A stretch of 64,000 nt of DNA from Microbulbifer variabilis (GTDB lineage: Bacteria > Pseudomonadota > Gammaproteobacteria > Pseudomonadales > Cellvibrionaceae): the NCBI RefSeq assembly GCF_023716485.1, contig NZ_CP092418.1, positions 596,001 to 660,000 of the forward strand. The letters run 5' to 3'. Shown piece by piece: positions 48,452 to 58,182 of the stretch (position 1 is its first letter; each line of letters begins with the position of its first letter). The notes beneath the pieces were generated by a model. The model ran no database searches. It saw only the letters and a list, made by a program, of their open reading frames with translations, and had not been told where the DNA came from. The position numbers and the translations under genes were made by a program.

Positions 48452-51055
48452 ATGCGTATAGACAGAATGACAAACCCGCTGCAGGCAGCTTTTGCCGATG
48501 CACAATCTCTGGCCGTTGGCAGAGATCACAACCAAATTTATCCAGAGCACCTATTGCTTGCGCTGCTCAACCAAAATAACGGCAGTGTGCCTGCATTTTT
48601 GTCGCAGGCCGGATTTAATCTAAATGGTCTGCGCAATGACCTGGCTAAAAGGCTGGATAACCTGCCAACTATCAGTTCCCCCACTGGGGACGTGGGTATG
48701 TCGCAGGAGCTGATGCGCCTGATGAACCTCACGGATAAGAAAGCGCAAAAAAATGGTGATAGTTTTATTTCCAGTGAGACAGTTTTACTCGCTGCGTTTG
48801 ATTCTGCTGCAGGGGAAATTGCCAAAATACTCAATGCCAATGGCGACTTAAAACAATTAGAGGCAGCGATACAAAAAGTGCGTGGTGATGAAAAAATTGA
48901 CGATCCCAATGCGGAAGAGGCACGTCAGGCATTGGATAAGTACACCTTGGATCTGACCGAACGCGCGATAGCCGGCAAGCTGGATCCGGTGATTGGTCGC
49001 GACGATGAAATTCGTCGTACGATACAGGTATTGCAGCGCCGCACTAAAAACAACCCGGTACTGATCGGTGAACCCGGTGTGGGAAAAACCGCGATTGTCG
49101 AGGGGCTCGCTCAGAGAATTGTGAACGGTGAGGTTCCCGAGGGCCTCAAAGACAAGCGTCTGTTGTCATTGGACTTGGGCGCTCTGCTAGCCGGCGCCAA
49201 GTTCCGTGGAGAATTTGAAGAGCGCTTAAAAGCTGTTCTCAATGAGCTCTCCAAGCAGGAAGGGCGGATCATTCTGTTTATTGATGAGCTGCATACCATG
49301 GTGGGGGCGGGCAAAGCCGAGGGCGCTATGGATGCCGGTAATATGCTTAAACCGGCTCTAGCGCGCGGTGAGTTGCACTGTGTTGGCGCCACAACCCTGG
49401 ATGAATATCGCCAGTACATCGAGAAAGATGCGGCCCTTGAACGTCGCTTCCAAAAGGTACTGGTGGATGAGCCCACCGAGGAAGATACCATTGCCATATT
49501 GCGGGGATTAAAAGAACGCTACGAAGTGCACCACGGCGTGGATATCACCGACTCGGCCATCATTGCTGCCACCAAATTGTCCCAGCGTTATATTACCGAT
49601 CGTCAGCTGCCGGACAAAGCGATCGACCTGATCGATGAAGCGGCCAGTCGTATCCGCATGGAAATAGATTCCAAGCCGGAATCGATGGATAAACTGGAAC
49701 GCCGTTTAATCCAACTTAAAATCGAACGCGAGGCAGTCAAAAAAGATAAAGATGACGAGGCCACACAAAAGCGGTTAGCCAAGTTGGAGGAGGAAATTCA
49801 CCAGTTGGAAAAGGAATACTCCGATCTCGAGGAAGTTTGGAAAGCGGAGAAATCCCAGCTTGCGGGTAGCCACGACCTGAAAGAGAAACTGGAACAGGCC
49901 AAGTTGGATATGGAATCGGCGCGTCGCGCCGGTGATTTAACCCGAATGTCGGAGCTGCAGTACGGTGTTATCCCACAGCTGGAACAACAGTTGAAGTCTG
50001 CTGCAACCCATGAGGCAAGTGAAGAGCCGCGCCTGTTGCGCAATCGGGTAACCGATGAAGAAGTGGCCGAAGTTGTTTCTCGCTGGACAGGTATCCCGGT
50101 TTCCAAAATGCTGGAGGGCGAGCGGGAAAAATTACTGCGTATGGAAGACGAGCTTCACAAACGTGTTATAGGCCAGGGTGAAGCGGTGGAAGCTGTCGCC
50201 AATGCGGTGCGGCGCTCCCGCGCGGGTCTCGCCGATCCTAATCGCCCCAACGGCTCTTTCCTATTTCTGGGCCCCACCGGGGTTGGTAAAACTGAGCTCT
50301 GTAAGGCGCTGGCACAATTTCTCTTCGACACCGAAGATGCCATGGTGCGCATCGATATGTCGGAATTTATGGAAAAGCACTCAGTGGCCCGCCTGATAGG
50401 CGCACCTCCGGGGTATGTGGGTTACGAGGAGGGCGGCTATCTGACTGAGGCGGTGCGTCGTAAACCCTACTCAGTGGTGTTGCTCGATGAAGTGGAAAAG
50501 GCACATCCGGATGTATTCAATATCCTGCTGCAGGTGCTGGATGATGGTCGCTTGACCGATGGCCAGGGTCGCACCGTGGACTTTCGCAATACTGTTGTAG
50601 TGATGACTTCCAACTTGGGGTCGGACCTGATCCAAAAGTTTGCCAGCGCCGAGAGTGGAGATGACTTGGATGCCGAAATTCGTTATCGACAGATGAAAAA
50701 TGCGGTGATGGAAGTGGTGGGCAATCACTTCCGCCCAGAATTTATTAACCGTATTGATGAGGTAGTGGTATTCCACCCGCTGGATAAGGCAGAAGTGCGC
50801 TCCATTGCGGAAATTCAGTTGCGACAATTGTGCCGCCGTCTGAGCGAGCGTGATCTGAAGCTGGAGGTTTCCGAGGGCCTGTTGAATAAGCTTGCTGAGG
50901 TGGGCTTTGATCCGGTCTATGGCGCGCGGCCACTGAAAAGGGCAATACAAATCTGGCTGGAAAACCCACTGGCGCAAGATGTGCTCGCAGGTAAATTTAC
51001 TCCCGGCACCACTATCCACGCGGATGTCGAAGGTGATCGGGCGGTATTCCGCTAG
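48452..51055 (+). CDS. clpB: ATP-dependent disaggregase ClpB
   Basis: A hexameric AAA+ chaperone that rescues aggregated proteins together with DnaK. N-terminal Clp domain (1-145), first AAA+ with Walker A GEPGVGKT (about 205) and Walker [13 protein letters not shown], a long coiled coil (M domain, about 410-525) and a second AAA+ with GPTGVGKT (about 605) and [12 protein letters not shown]. No IGF loop for ClpP is seen. Length 867 aa. I chose ATG 48452 ([15 protein letters not shown]) after AGGAGAGG. Preceded by a sigma-32-like promoter. Confidence 0.98.
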   Translation: MRIDRMTNPLQAAFADAQSLAVGRDHNQIYPEHLLLALLNQNNGSVPAFLSQAGFNLNGLRNDLAKRLDNLPTISSPTGDVGMSQELMRLMNLTDKKAQKNGDSFISSETVLLAAFDSAAGEIAKILNANGDLKQLEAAIQKVRGDEKIDDPNAEEARQALDKYTLDLTERAIAGKLDPVIGRDDEIRRTIQVLQRRTKNNPVLIGEPGVGKTAIVEGLAQRIVNGEVPEGLKDKRLLSLDLGALLAGAKFRGEFEERLKAVLNELSKQEGRIILFIDELHTMVGAGKAEGAMDAGNMLKPALARGELHCVGATTLDEYRQYIEKDAALERRFQKVLVDEPTEEDTIAILRGLKERYEVHHGVDITDSAIIAATKLSQRYITDRQLPDKAIDLIDEAASRIRMEIDSKPESMDKLERRLIQLKIEREAVKKDKDDEATQKRLAKLEEEIHQLEKEYSDLEEVWKAEKSQLAGSHDLKEKLEQAKLDMESARRAGDLTRMSELQYGVIPQLEQQLKSAATHEASEEPRLLRNRVTDEEVAEVVSRWTGIPVSKMLEGEREKLLRMEDELHKRVIGQGEAVEAVANAVRRSRAGLADPNRPNGSFLFLGPTGVGKTELCKALAQFLFDTEDAMVRIDMSEFMEKHSVARLIGAPPGYVGYEEGGYLTEAVRRKPYSVVLLDEVEKAHPDVFNILLQVLDDGRLTDGQGRTVDFRNTVVVMTSNLGSDLIQKFASAESGDDLDAEIRYRQMKNAVMEVVGNHFRPEFINRIDEVVVFHPLDKAEVRSIAEIQLRQLCRRLSERDLKLEVSEGLLNKLAEVGFDPVYGARPLKRAIQIWLENPLAQDVLAGKFTPGTTIHADVEGDRAVFR

Positions 51056-51076
51056 TCGGTATTATTCGTTTGTCTG

Positions 51077-51112
51077 TCGATGAAACAGGTAGTTATACAT
51101 CTGTTTCATCGA
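51077..51112 (+). terminator. Hairpin after clpB
   Basis: TCGATGAAACAG and its complement with a 12-nt loop, 20 bp after the clpB stop. There is no T-run, so termination is uncertain. Confidence 0.4.
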
Positions 51113-51197
51113 CTCTTAGAGTAGAATATTTCGTTTTCTTCCTCCTTCTTTATCTCGCTCAAAAATTGGGTGCAGGTACCTATCTTTCCACCATTAT

Positions 51198-51233
51198 CGT
51201 CACTTCCGTCACTTCCGTCACTTCCGTCCCTTC
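51198..51233. repeat. 9-bp tandem repeat, four units
   Basis: CGTCACTTC is repeated three times, and a fourth unit has one change (CGTCCCTTC). It lies between clpB and the efflux genes. It may vary in copy number between strains. Confidence 0.8.
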
Positions 51234-51411
51234 CATGGCGTTCAAATATCATTTCAGGCTAATCCAATGAGAGTCTAACAATACGCACGGGATTTTCTTT
51301 ATAAACTAAATCTGGTGGTCTGTTCAGTTGTTGGCTCCCAGAGTCAGACTTCCCGTCTTGTTGATCCGCGGCATTGTTGTGAATGATCGGGGGTAAATTA
51401 TCAGTAAACGT

Positions 51412-52518
51412 ATGGTGCTAATGCTGCTCGGGTGCCTGGTACTTTTTGGCGGTATTTTTGCGTATAAATTTATTGCCCAGCGCATGGTGAACCAATTTCT
51501 GGACAATATGCGTTTGCCGGCTCCTACAGTGACCTCGGCGAAGGCGCAGGTGCAAAATTGGCCAGAGGATTTAAGCGGGGTTGGTACAGTCCGTGCCGTC
51601 AATGGTGTTGAGGTTACGACAGAGGCCGAGGGTGTGGTTAGTGCTATCCACTTCAAGTCCGGCCAGTATGTACACAAAGGCGACCTTCTCGTGGAAATAT
51701 TCGCCGAGCCGGAGAAAGCACAGCTGCAGGTTCTGGATGCTGAGCTGCGTTTGGCAAGGCGCAATTATGCACGAATTAAAACGCTTACCGCGCGTGGTGT
51801 GACCACCGAAGCAGAGCTCGATAGTGCACGTAGCACCTTGGATCAGGTAGTGGCCAATATCGAGGTACAGCGCGCCAGGGTGGATCAGCGTAGAGTGCTG
51901 GCGCCTTTTAATGGTGTTCTAGGAATACGCCGTATTGATCTTGGGCAGAATGTCAGCCCGGGGGACGCGGTAGTCACTCTTCAACAGCTCACGCCTATCT
52001 TTGTCGACTTTTCACTGCCAGAGCAGAAATACTCTCTGGTTAAGGAGGGGATGCCAATCAGCCTGACTACCGATGCTTTTCCCGGTAAAACCTATCTGGG
52101 GAGAATTACCGCGGTAGACCCCAGAGTAGATAGGGCCAGCCGCAATTTCCTGATACAGGCTACGCTCGAAAACCCCAAGAAGCACCTGCGTCCAGGTATG
52201 TTTGCCCAGGTTTCTGTAAAAATTGAAGCCAGCCGTCGAGTACTTTCGGTCCCCCGAACGGCCCTGTTGTTTGCTCCCTATGGCGTATCGGTCTTTGTGT
52301 TGGAAACGGATGCCTCTGATAACAGTGTCACCGCAAACAAGCGTTTTGTTAAAACCGGGGAGGAGCGCGGTGATCTGGTGGAAATTGTAGAAGGATTGCT
52401 ACAGGGCGATGAGGTGGCCAGCAGCGGCTTGCTCAAATTGCGCAACGGTGAGGCTGCGGTAATCAACAATGAGAACAAGCCGCCAGAGGACCCATCTCCC
52501 ACTCCTGAAAACAGTTAA
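51412..52518 (+). CDS. RND efflux periplasmic adaptor (membrane fusion protein)
   Basis: Adaptor between an inner-membrane RND pump and an outer-membrane channel. An N-terminal hydrophobic segment of 20 residues (signal anchor) is followed by barrel-sandwich and hairpin regions (EVTTEAEGVVSAIHFKSGQYVHKGDLL, ADSARSTLDQ-like coil) and beta-barrel parts. The ATG 51412 has no Shine-Dalgarno; a run GGGGG lies 18 bp upstream, with an in-frame TAA at 51394-51396 leaving only ATT, ATC, AGT, AAA and CGT codons between. A non-AUG start is possible. Paired with the pump gene that follows. Confidence 0.88.
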   Translation: MVLMLLGCLVLFGGIFAYKFIAQRMVNQFLDNMRLPAPTVTSAKAQVQNWPEDLSGVGTVRAVNGVEVTTEAEGVVSAIHFKSGQYVHKGDLLVEIFAEPEKAQLQVLDAELRLARRNYARIKTLTARGVTTEAELDSARSTLDQVVANIEVQRARVDQRRVLAPFNGVLGIRRIDLGQNVSPGDAVVTLQQLTPIFVDFSLPEQKYSLVKEGMPISLTTDAFPGKTYLGRITAVDPRVDRASRNFLIQATLENPKKHLRPGMFAQVSVKIEASRRVLSVPRTALLFAPYGVSVFVLETDASDNSVTANKRFVKTGEERGDLVEIVEGLLQGDEVASSGLLKLRNGEAAVINNENKPPEDPSPTPENS

Positions 52519-52536
52519 TTTCTACTGGGTGTTGCG

Positions 52537-55500
52537 GTGAATTTTACAGAGATATTTATTCGTAAACCGGTATTAGCTTCAGTAGTCAGTTTATTTATTT
52601 TTCTACTGGGCTTGCGCTCAATAACTGAATTAAATATTCGCCAGTATCCGGAACTGGAGAATGCAGTTATTACAGTCACTACTGTCTATGTGGGAGCAGA
52701 CTCCGATCTTGTACAGGGATTTATTACCACGCCGCTTGAACAGGAGATTGCAACGGCAGATGGCATAGATTACATGGTATCTACCAGCGTACAGGGGCTC
52801 TCGACCATCAATGCCTATGTGCGATTTGATTACGACCCCAACGAGGTGCTGACTCAAATTGTTGCCAAGGTAAATAAATTGCGCAGCGACTTGCCCGAAG
52901 AGTCTGAGGATTCCAGTGTGGAGATGCAGCAGGGGGAAACAACCGCTGCCATGTACCTTTCTTTTTCCTCGGAGATCCTCGCTAACAATCAAATTACCGA
53001 TTACTTAGTTCGGGTTGTGCAGCCCAAGCTGGCCACTATAGCCGGGGTACAGCGTGCACGTTTGCTTGGGGACAGTACTTTTGCTATGCGTGCCTGGTTG
53101 AAGCCTAAAGAAATGGCTGCGTTGGAGGTGACACCTGAAGACGTAGCCAATGCCCTGCGCAATAACAATATCCTTTCTGCAGCGGGGGCTACCAAGGGCT
53201 CTAGAGTAGCAATAGAAATACGTGCAGACACGGATATTTCCCGCCAAGTGGATTTTCAAAATCTGGTGGTGCGTGCGAGCGGCGATCAATTGGTAAGACT
53301 TAGAGATGTAGCGGATATTGAGTTGGGAGCGGAGACTTACGATAGCTCGGTGACATTTAACGGGCAGTCTGCAACTTTTATTGCTATTGAAGTCGCCCCC
53401 AATGCAAACTCCTTGGATGTTATCAAACATGTACGGGAAAAGCTGGAGAGTGAAATTTTTCCCCAGCTACCGGAGGGGATGCAGGGAGAAATTCCCTATG
53501 ACAGTACTGAGTATATTCAGGACTCTATTTCTGAGGTGGTGCGTACCATTGTCGAGGCAGTGATCATCGTTATCGTGGTCATCTACCTGTTTCTGGGGTC
53601 TTTGCGCAGTGTTTTGATTCCTGCCATCGCGCTTCCTCTCTCCCTAGTGGGTGCAATGTTTCTGATGCTGTTGATGGGCTTTTCCATCAACTTGCTAACT
53701 CTATTAAGTATGGTGCTGGCTATTGGCATAGTCGTGGATGATGCGATTATCGTTTTGGAAAATGTGCACCGCCATATTGAAGAGGGGCTCACGCCGCGTG
53801 AAGCAGCCATTGTAGGGGCTCGAGAACTTGCATGGCCAGTAGTAGCCATGACTACCACTTTGATCGCCGTGTATATTCCTATTGGCTTTCTCGGTGGCCT
53901 TACCGGAACTCTGTTTATCGAGTTTGCGTTTTCTCTCGCCGGTGCCGTGCTGCTATCGGGAGTGGTCGCGCTAACACTTTCACCAATGATGGCTTCTAGG
54001 ATACTGAAGCCGCGTGACGGTGGAGGGACACGCTTGGAGGCCTGGTTAGAGCGGCGCTTTGCGAATTTACAGAAGGGTTTTGAAAAGCGCTTGCACAACG
54101 CATTAGAGGAACGCAGCGTTATTTTGCTTTTCGGCTTGATTGTTTTGGTGAGCTGTTATTTTCTTTTTATTACTTCACCGCAGGAGCTGGAGCCTACAGA
54201 GGATCGGGGTTTGGTCCTCACTATATCCACAGCAGATGCTTATGCCACACTGGATTATGTTGAGCAATATACAGGGGAGTTGGTGGATATTGCTGATCTC
54301 TATACTGAGGTGGAAAATATTTTCTTGCTCAATGGCGCCGGTACTTTTAGCAGTGGTGTCAATAATGCTACGGCGGGTTTTGTATTAGGGCCCTGGGAAA
54401 AGCGCAAACGTGACACTGCACAAATGCAGGAACTAATCAGTGAGGATGTGCGCAAAATCGCTGGTCTTAAAGTGGCTGTGGTTGTGCCGCCGAGTTTGCC
54501 CACTGCAGGTGGTCAACTGCCGGTGGAATTTGTTATCGGGGCAACAGAGCCAGTGGAGAATCTCGCCGATGTTGCCAGTGAAATCATGGCAAAGGCCTTG
54601 CAAAGCAGGAAGTTCATTTTTCTGGACTCCGATCTGAAAATTGATAAGCCTAAGGTCGTTATTGAAATAGACCGAGAGAAGGCTGCGACTATGGGGGTGG
54701 ATATGGTGAACCTTAGTCGTGACCTGGGGGCAATGCTTTCCGGTGCTTATGTTAATCGCTTTTCACTCGATAATCGTAGTTATAAGGTGATCCCCCAGGT
54801 CGAGCGAGTTGATCGCCTGACTCCTGCTCAGTTGAAGCAATATTATATCCGGGCGATTAACGGGGACCTGGTTCCTATTAATACCCTGATTAATCTGCGC
54901 CAAATCGTTGAACCACAGCAATTAAAACGCTTCCAGCAACTTAATGCGGTTACGATATCCGGGGTGCCGCGCCCGGGTGTCACCCTAGGTGAAGCGTTGG
55001 ACGTTTTGGAAAATGCGGCGAGGCAAATACTGCCAGCCGAGTATTCTGTGGACTACTCCGGTCAATCCCGTCAATTCAAAACGGAAGGTTCTGAATTAGT
55101 CATAACTTTTTTCTTCGCACTGATAGTAATTTATCTGGTGCTGGCGGCCCAGTTTGAGTCCTGGCGCGACCCTCTCATTATGTTAGTGACTGTCCCAATG
55201 AGTGTGTGCGGCGCTATGATCTTTGTAAGCCTGGGTCTAACCACACTTAATATCTACACCCAGGTGGGACTGGTGACTCTAATCGGCGTTATCTCCAAGC
55301 ATGGAATTCTAATTGTGGAGTTTGCCAATAAATTACAAATGGGGGGAGTGGATAAGCGTACCGCTATAGAGGAGGCTACTTCTATTCGTCTGCGGCCTGT
55401 ATTGATGACAACGGCATCACTGGTGCTGGCAATGGTGCCACTGTTGATTGCTTCAGGGCCCGGTGGTGGGGCCCGTTTTGCCATGGGGCTGGTCGTCGCC

Positions 55501-55608
55501 TCGGGTATGACGATTGGCACATTGTTTACCCTTTTTGTGGTGCCTGCCATGTATCTTTATTTGGGGCGGGATTACGAAAAGATAAGGGCACAAGTGCAGG
55601 GCAATTAA
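52537..55608 (+). CDS. RND efflux transporter permease (HAE-1/AcrB family)
   Basis: A 1023-residue proton-driven exporter. Hydrophobic segments follow the AcrB pattern: TM1 at the start, six TMs around 340-540 and more around 850-1015, with two large periplasmic loops. TM4 has LAIGIVVDDAIIVLENVHRH with the two proton-relay aspartates. GFSINLLTLLSMVL and the C-terminal GVISKHGILIVEFAN are family motifs. The GTG start is 18 bp after the adaptor gene. No outer-membrane factor gene is present, so a TolC-type protein from elsewhere is needed. The substrate is unknown; MexF/MexI-like multidrug export is plausible. Confidence 0.92.
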   Translation: MNFTEIFIRKPVLASVVSLFIFLLGLRSITELNIRQYPELENAVITVTTVYVGADSDLVQGFITTPLEQEIATADGIDYMVSTSVQGLSTINAYVRFDYDPNEVLTQIVAKVNKLRSDLPEESEDSSVEMQQGETTAAMYLSFSSEILANNQITDYLVRVVQPKLATIAGVQRARLLGDSTFAMRAWLKPKEMAALEVTPEDVANALRNNNILSAAGATKGSRVAIEIRADTDISRQVDFQNLVVRASGDQLVRLRDVADIELGAETYDSSVTFNGQSATFIAIEVAPNANSLDVIKHVREKLESEIFPQLPEGMQGEIPYDSTEYIQDSISEVVRTIVEAVIIVIVVIYLFLGSLRSVLIPAIALPLSLVGAMFLMLLMGFSINLLTLLSMVLAIGIVVDDAIIVLENVHRHIEEGLTPREAAIVGARELAWPVVAMTTTLIAVYIPIGFLGGLTGTLFIEFAFSLAGAVLLSGVVALTLSPMMASRILKPRDGGGTRLEAWLERRFANLQKGFEKRLHNALEERSVILLFGLIVLVSCYFLFITSPQELEPTEDRGLVLTISTADAYATLDYVEQYTGELVDIADLYTEVENIFLLNGAGTFSSGVNNATAGFVLGPWEKRKRDTAQMQELISEDVRKIAGLKVAVVVPPSLPTAGGQLPVEFVIGATEPVENLADVASEIMAKALQSRKFIFLDSDLKIDKPKVVIEIDREKAATMGVDMVNLSRDLGAMLSGAYVNRFSLDNRSYKVIPQVERVDRLTPAQLKQYYIRAINGDLVPINTLINLRQIVEPQQLKRFQQLNAVTISGVPRPGVTLGEALDVLENAARQILPAEYSVDYSGQSRQFKTEGSELVITFFFALIVIYLVLAAQFESWRDPLIMLVTVPMSVCGAMIFVSLGLTTLNIYTQVGLVTLIGVISKHGILIVEFANKLQMGGVDKRTAIEEATSIRLRPVLMTTASLVLAMVPLLIASGPGGGARFAMGLVVASGMTIGTLFTLFVVPAMYLYLGRDYEKIRAQVQGN

Positions 55609-55628
55609 TAGCCTCGTGCATGATACTT

Positions 55629-56729
55629 TTAAGCGTCGAGGATACCCCTTGTGGTGTTACTACGGCGGAACTCACTGGGAGTAACCCCCTCGTGTTTTTT
55701 AAAGAAGCGGGTAAATACCGCGCGCTCGGCAAAGTGCAGCTTTATTGCAATACTCTCGACAGATTCACTGGAGGACAGCAGTAGGCGTTTGGTCAGGGCC
55801 AGGGTGACACTGTCTTTTAGCTCCTGAAAAGTAACTCCCTGTTCTTTCAATCTCCTTTGCAGGGTGCGGCCGCTGGTGCGAAAGTGAGCGGCGGCCTGTT
55901 TAATGGTGACTTCTTCGCGGAGAATGTGTTTTTCCAGCCATGAGCGCAGGCTCGCGGCTAAGTTGTAACTCGATAGCGTATTGTGTAGGACAGTTTTTAA
56001 AACATTTCGGCTCTGGCTACGCAGTAACTTGTGGTAGCTGGGGATAGGAAAATCCAGTGTTTCAGAGCCAAGAATAATGGCGTTGGTATCACAGTCAAAT
56101 TCTACTGGGCTTTGGAATATACGGGCATAAATAGAATCATCCTCAGGTTTTGGCCTGCGCAACTTAACACCGCATACCTCAGTAAACTGGGGATTCAGCG
56201 TACGCAATAATTCTGCGATTCGGGCCATTAACATTTCGGCAAAGAAATGATTTACCGGTTCGCTAAATAATTCTAAGCGCCATTGCAGAGTGAGGACTTC
56301 AAATTCTTTTTCTTGTCTTGTTTCGAATCTTAGTAGCGGTGCCAGGGTTTGCGATAAAACAATTTCCGCAGGGCGCAGTATTTCCCGTGGCCGCCGCAGA
56401 GAGGGTTGCGCCTCGATAATGGTTTCTTCCAGCCACAAGATAATAGGAAAGCGACTGAAACTGAGTCCCGGCGAAGAAACTGGGGAAAGTGCTACCAGAT
56501 TTTCAATCAGTGCATTGAACTCGCTGTAACTCAGTCGCTCGTTCTCGCGGGGATTCCAGCTAAATGCGAAAGGCAGCCGCTCAATTAGAGTGCCAATAGG
56601 AATACCCAGCCGCGCAGCAGCTGTAACGAAATAGGGTGCAAATATTTTAGGCACGCCGGCATGGCCGGACATATTTTTATTCTGGTCTCTCATGACTCTT
56701 TGCCGTCCGGGTGGCGTTAATTCGATCAT
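55629..56729 (-). CDS. AraC-family transcriptional regulator
   Basis: A 366-residue regulator. The N-terminal part resembles the arabinose-binding-like (OruR/AraC_binding_2) domain seen in many environmental gammaproteobacteria (FAPYFVTAAARLGIP, SYSEFNALIENL). The C-terminal AraC DNA-binding domain has two helix-turn-helix parts (TIKQAAAHFRTSGRTLQRRL, VESIAIKLHFAERAVFTRFF). It is convergent with the RND genes (20 bp apart) and divergent from the hydrolase at 56946, with 216 bp between. Phased direct repeats in that gap are candidate binding sites. Starts at 56693 or 56672 are also possible. Confidence 0.88.
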   Translation of the reverse strand: MIELTPPGRQRVMRDQNKNMSGHAGVPKIFAPYFVTAAARLGIPIGTLIERLPFAFSWNPRENERLSYSEFNALIENLVALSPVSSPGLSFSRFPIILWLEETIIEAQPSLRRPREILRPAEIVLSQTLAPLLRFETRQEKEFEVLTLQWRLELFSEPVNHFFAEMLMARIAELLRTLNPQFTEVCGVKLRRPKPEDDSIYARIFQSPVEFDCDTNAIILGSETLDFPIPSYHKLLRSQSRNVLKTVLHNTLSSYNLAASLRSWLEKHILREEVTIKQAAAHFRTSGRTLQRRLKEQGVTFQELKDSVTLALTKRLLLSSSESVESIAIKLHFAERAVFTRFFKKHEGVTPSEFRRSNTTRGILDA

Positions 56730-56786
56730 AGCAAAGGCGTATCAATCTAAGAAAACAATAATGTGAATTATGACGAACCGGTCGCC

Positions 56787-56840
56787 TCATGTGGCGCACT
56801 TGATCATCCTGTGGCGCCATAAATCCTATTGCGGCACCCA
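56787..56840. promoter_or_regulatory. Three 20-bp-phased direct repeats, candidate AraC-type operators
   Basis: TCATGTGGCGCACT, TCCTGTGGCGCCAT and TATTGCGGCACCCA begin at 56787, 56807 and 56827, exactly 20 bp apart. AraC-family proteins commonly bind direct repeats about two turns apart. The sites lie between the divergent regulator and the secreted hydrolase. Confidence 0.5.
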
Positions 56841-56945
56841 CCTCAGCAGATAAGTTGCAGGGGTCTGCAGTGTGTTGCGAAACGGATACCTCGAGACTCT
56901 GCGGTCAGTAAATATCCACTTATAAAATTATAAAGGTCAATAACC

Positions 56946-58163
56946 ATGACACTGTCTAAACGACTGGGCGCAGGCCTGTCTGTTTTTTTTGCTGCGATGG
57001 TAGGCACTTCTGCAGCGGTAGCGGAGAACTGCTACATCCTGGTCCATGGACATGGAGTCGAGGGGCATACAACCAGTACAGCGAGCGATGGGAGTTTAGT
57101 GCAACCGGCACTGGACTATTGGAGCGAAACCTATTTCGATGAATATAAAAACAGCAGTTTTATCGACCAGCTGCTAATCAGCGGCGGTAATTACGGAGTA
57201 GTGGGGTACAACTCTACCGATGAGGGTGAGCTGCCCTACTGGCACGATAAAACCTCCGGTGAAATTGCACGGCAAATTATTCAGATCCGCAGTGGAGCCG
57301 GAGACAGGTTCGAACACGAAAACCAGTGTTCTGCCGATGATACCTTCTGGATTATTTCCCACAGCCAGGGCGCTGCGCAGATGATGTATATCGCTGGCAA
57401 CGCTGTTGAAGGATCACCTTACTACAACCGTGCTTACAATCAGTACGACACAGATACTGAAGTACAGGATGTTAAAAAGTGCTCGACAACTTGGTGGGGC
57501 AGCAAGAGCTGTAAAACCGTTTCTGAGGAAGTGCAGGTTGCCAGCCTGAGTGATACCAACGCGGTTACTGTGGATTTTGATAGTGCGATTAGCGGAGTGG
57601 CTGCGATCTTCACCACTGGTGGAGCAATCACCGGTACCGAGGGCGTGGATCGTATCTGTAATGGCACTTGGTATGACGAGGTGATCAATGACCTCTTCTT
57701 TGGTAGGGAGTGTGCCGCGGTGCGCTATATGCAGACCAACGATATTTATACCGTGCGTAATTACGTGGGCACTAATCTGGGTGCGCCTGTCTACACCATT
57801 GGCGGCTACGCGGGCTTTCCCGGTGCAGAAAGCGTTTCCTCGGCACTGCTGAATGGTGAAGATGATGGTTATATTAATCTCGCCTCCCAGATGAACTGCT
57901 CTGGTTCCGGTAAACGAAGCCTCTGGTCAAACCTCAAGCAGTACGACACCTTCATGGGTATTGCCTACGGCAGTGCCACCTTCTCCTGTGACAACGACAA
58001 TAAGGGTACGGCTCGTTCCTACAATCTGGCCAGCATTTATACCGATCACGATGCTCAGCGCAATGGCGGTATTTTGTCTCCGGATTACGATGGCATTCCC
58101 GATGGTTTGAATTGTGGGGTTGGTAAAAACAGCGCTGGCCGAATTGCCGCCTGTACTCAGTAA
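56946..58163 (+). CDS. Secreted alpha/beta-hydrolase, lipase-like
   Basis: A 405-residue exported protein. Signal peptide about 26 residues (cleavage after AVA). CYILVHGHG (29-37) is the oxyanion strand of an alpha/beta-hydrolase and WIISHSQGA (nucleophile Ser140) the elbow. Several cysteines (Cys29, Cys128 and KKCSTTWWGSKSC) suggest disulfides. Candidate acid and His residues lie near the C-terminus (TDHDAQ). A family was not recognised; lipase or esterase activity is inferred. GGTCAATAACC precedes the ATG without a strong Shine-Dalgarno. The following gene is 19 bp away. Confidence 0.7.
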   Translation: MTLSKRLGAGLSVFFAAMVGTSAAVAENCYILVHGHGVEGHTTSTASDGSLVQPALDYWSETYFDEYKNSSFIDQLLISGGNYGVVGYNSTDEGELPYWHDKTSGEIARQIIQIRSGAGDRFEHENQCSADDTFWIISHSQGAAQMMYIAGNAVEGSPYYNRAYNQYDTDTEVQDVKKCSTTWWGSKSCKTVSEEVQVASLSDTNAVTVDFDSAISGVAAIFTTGGAITGTEGVDRICNGTWYDEVINDLFFGRECAAVRYMQTNDIYTVRNYVGTNLGAPVYTIGGYAGFPGAESVSSALLNGEDDGYINLASQMNCSGSGKRSLWSNLKQYDTFMGIAYGSATFSCDNDNKGTARSYNLASIYTDHDAQRNGGILSPDYDGIPDGLNCGVGKNSAGRIAACTQ

Positions 58164-58182
58164 TTTTTGCGGGAGCTAGCCC

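Larger units (their letters stand above)
51056..51411. other. Intergenic region after clpB with hairpin and tandem repeat
   Basis: No convincing gene lies between clpB and the RND adaptor; a 66-codon frame at 51070-51270 has a TTG start and no homology that I recognise. The region has a hairpin and a 9-bp tandem repeat, listed separately. Confidence 0.5.

Noticed and set aside
51198..51233. Possible CRISPR array
   Set aside because: Repeat units are 9 bp and contiguous, without spacers; it is a simple tandem repeat.
51070..51270. 66-codon frame after clpB
   Set aside because: TTG start, no Shine-Dalgarno, and its sequence passes through the hairpin and tandem repeat; the repeat merely yields a TSV-like peptide repeat.
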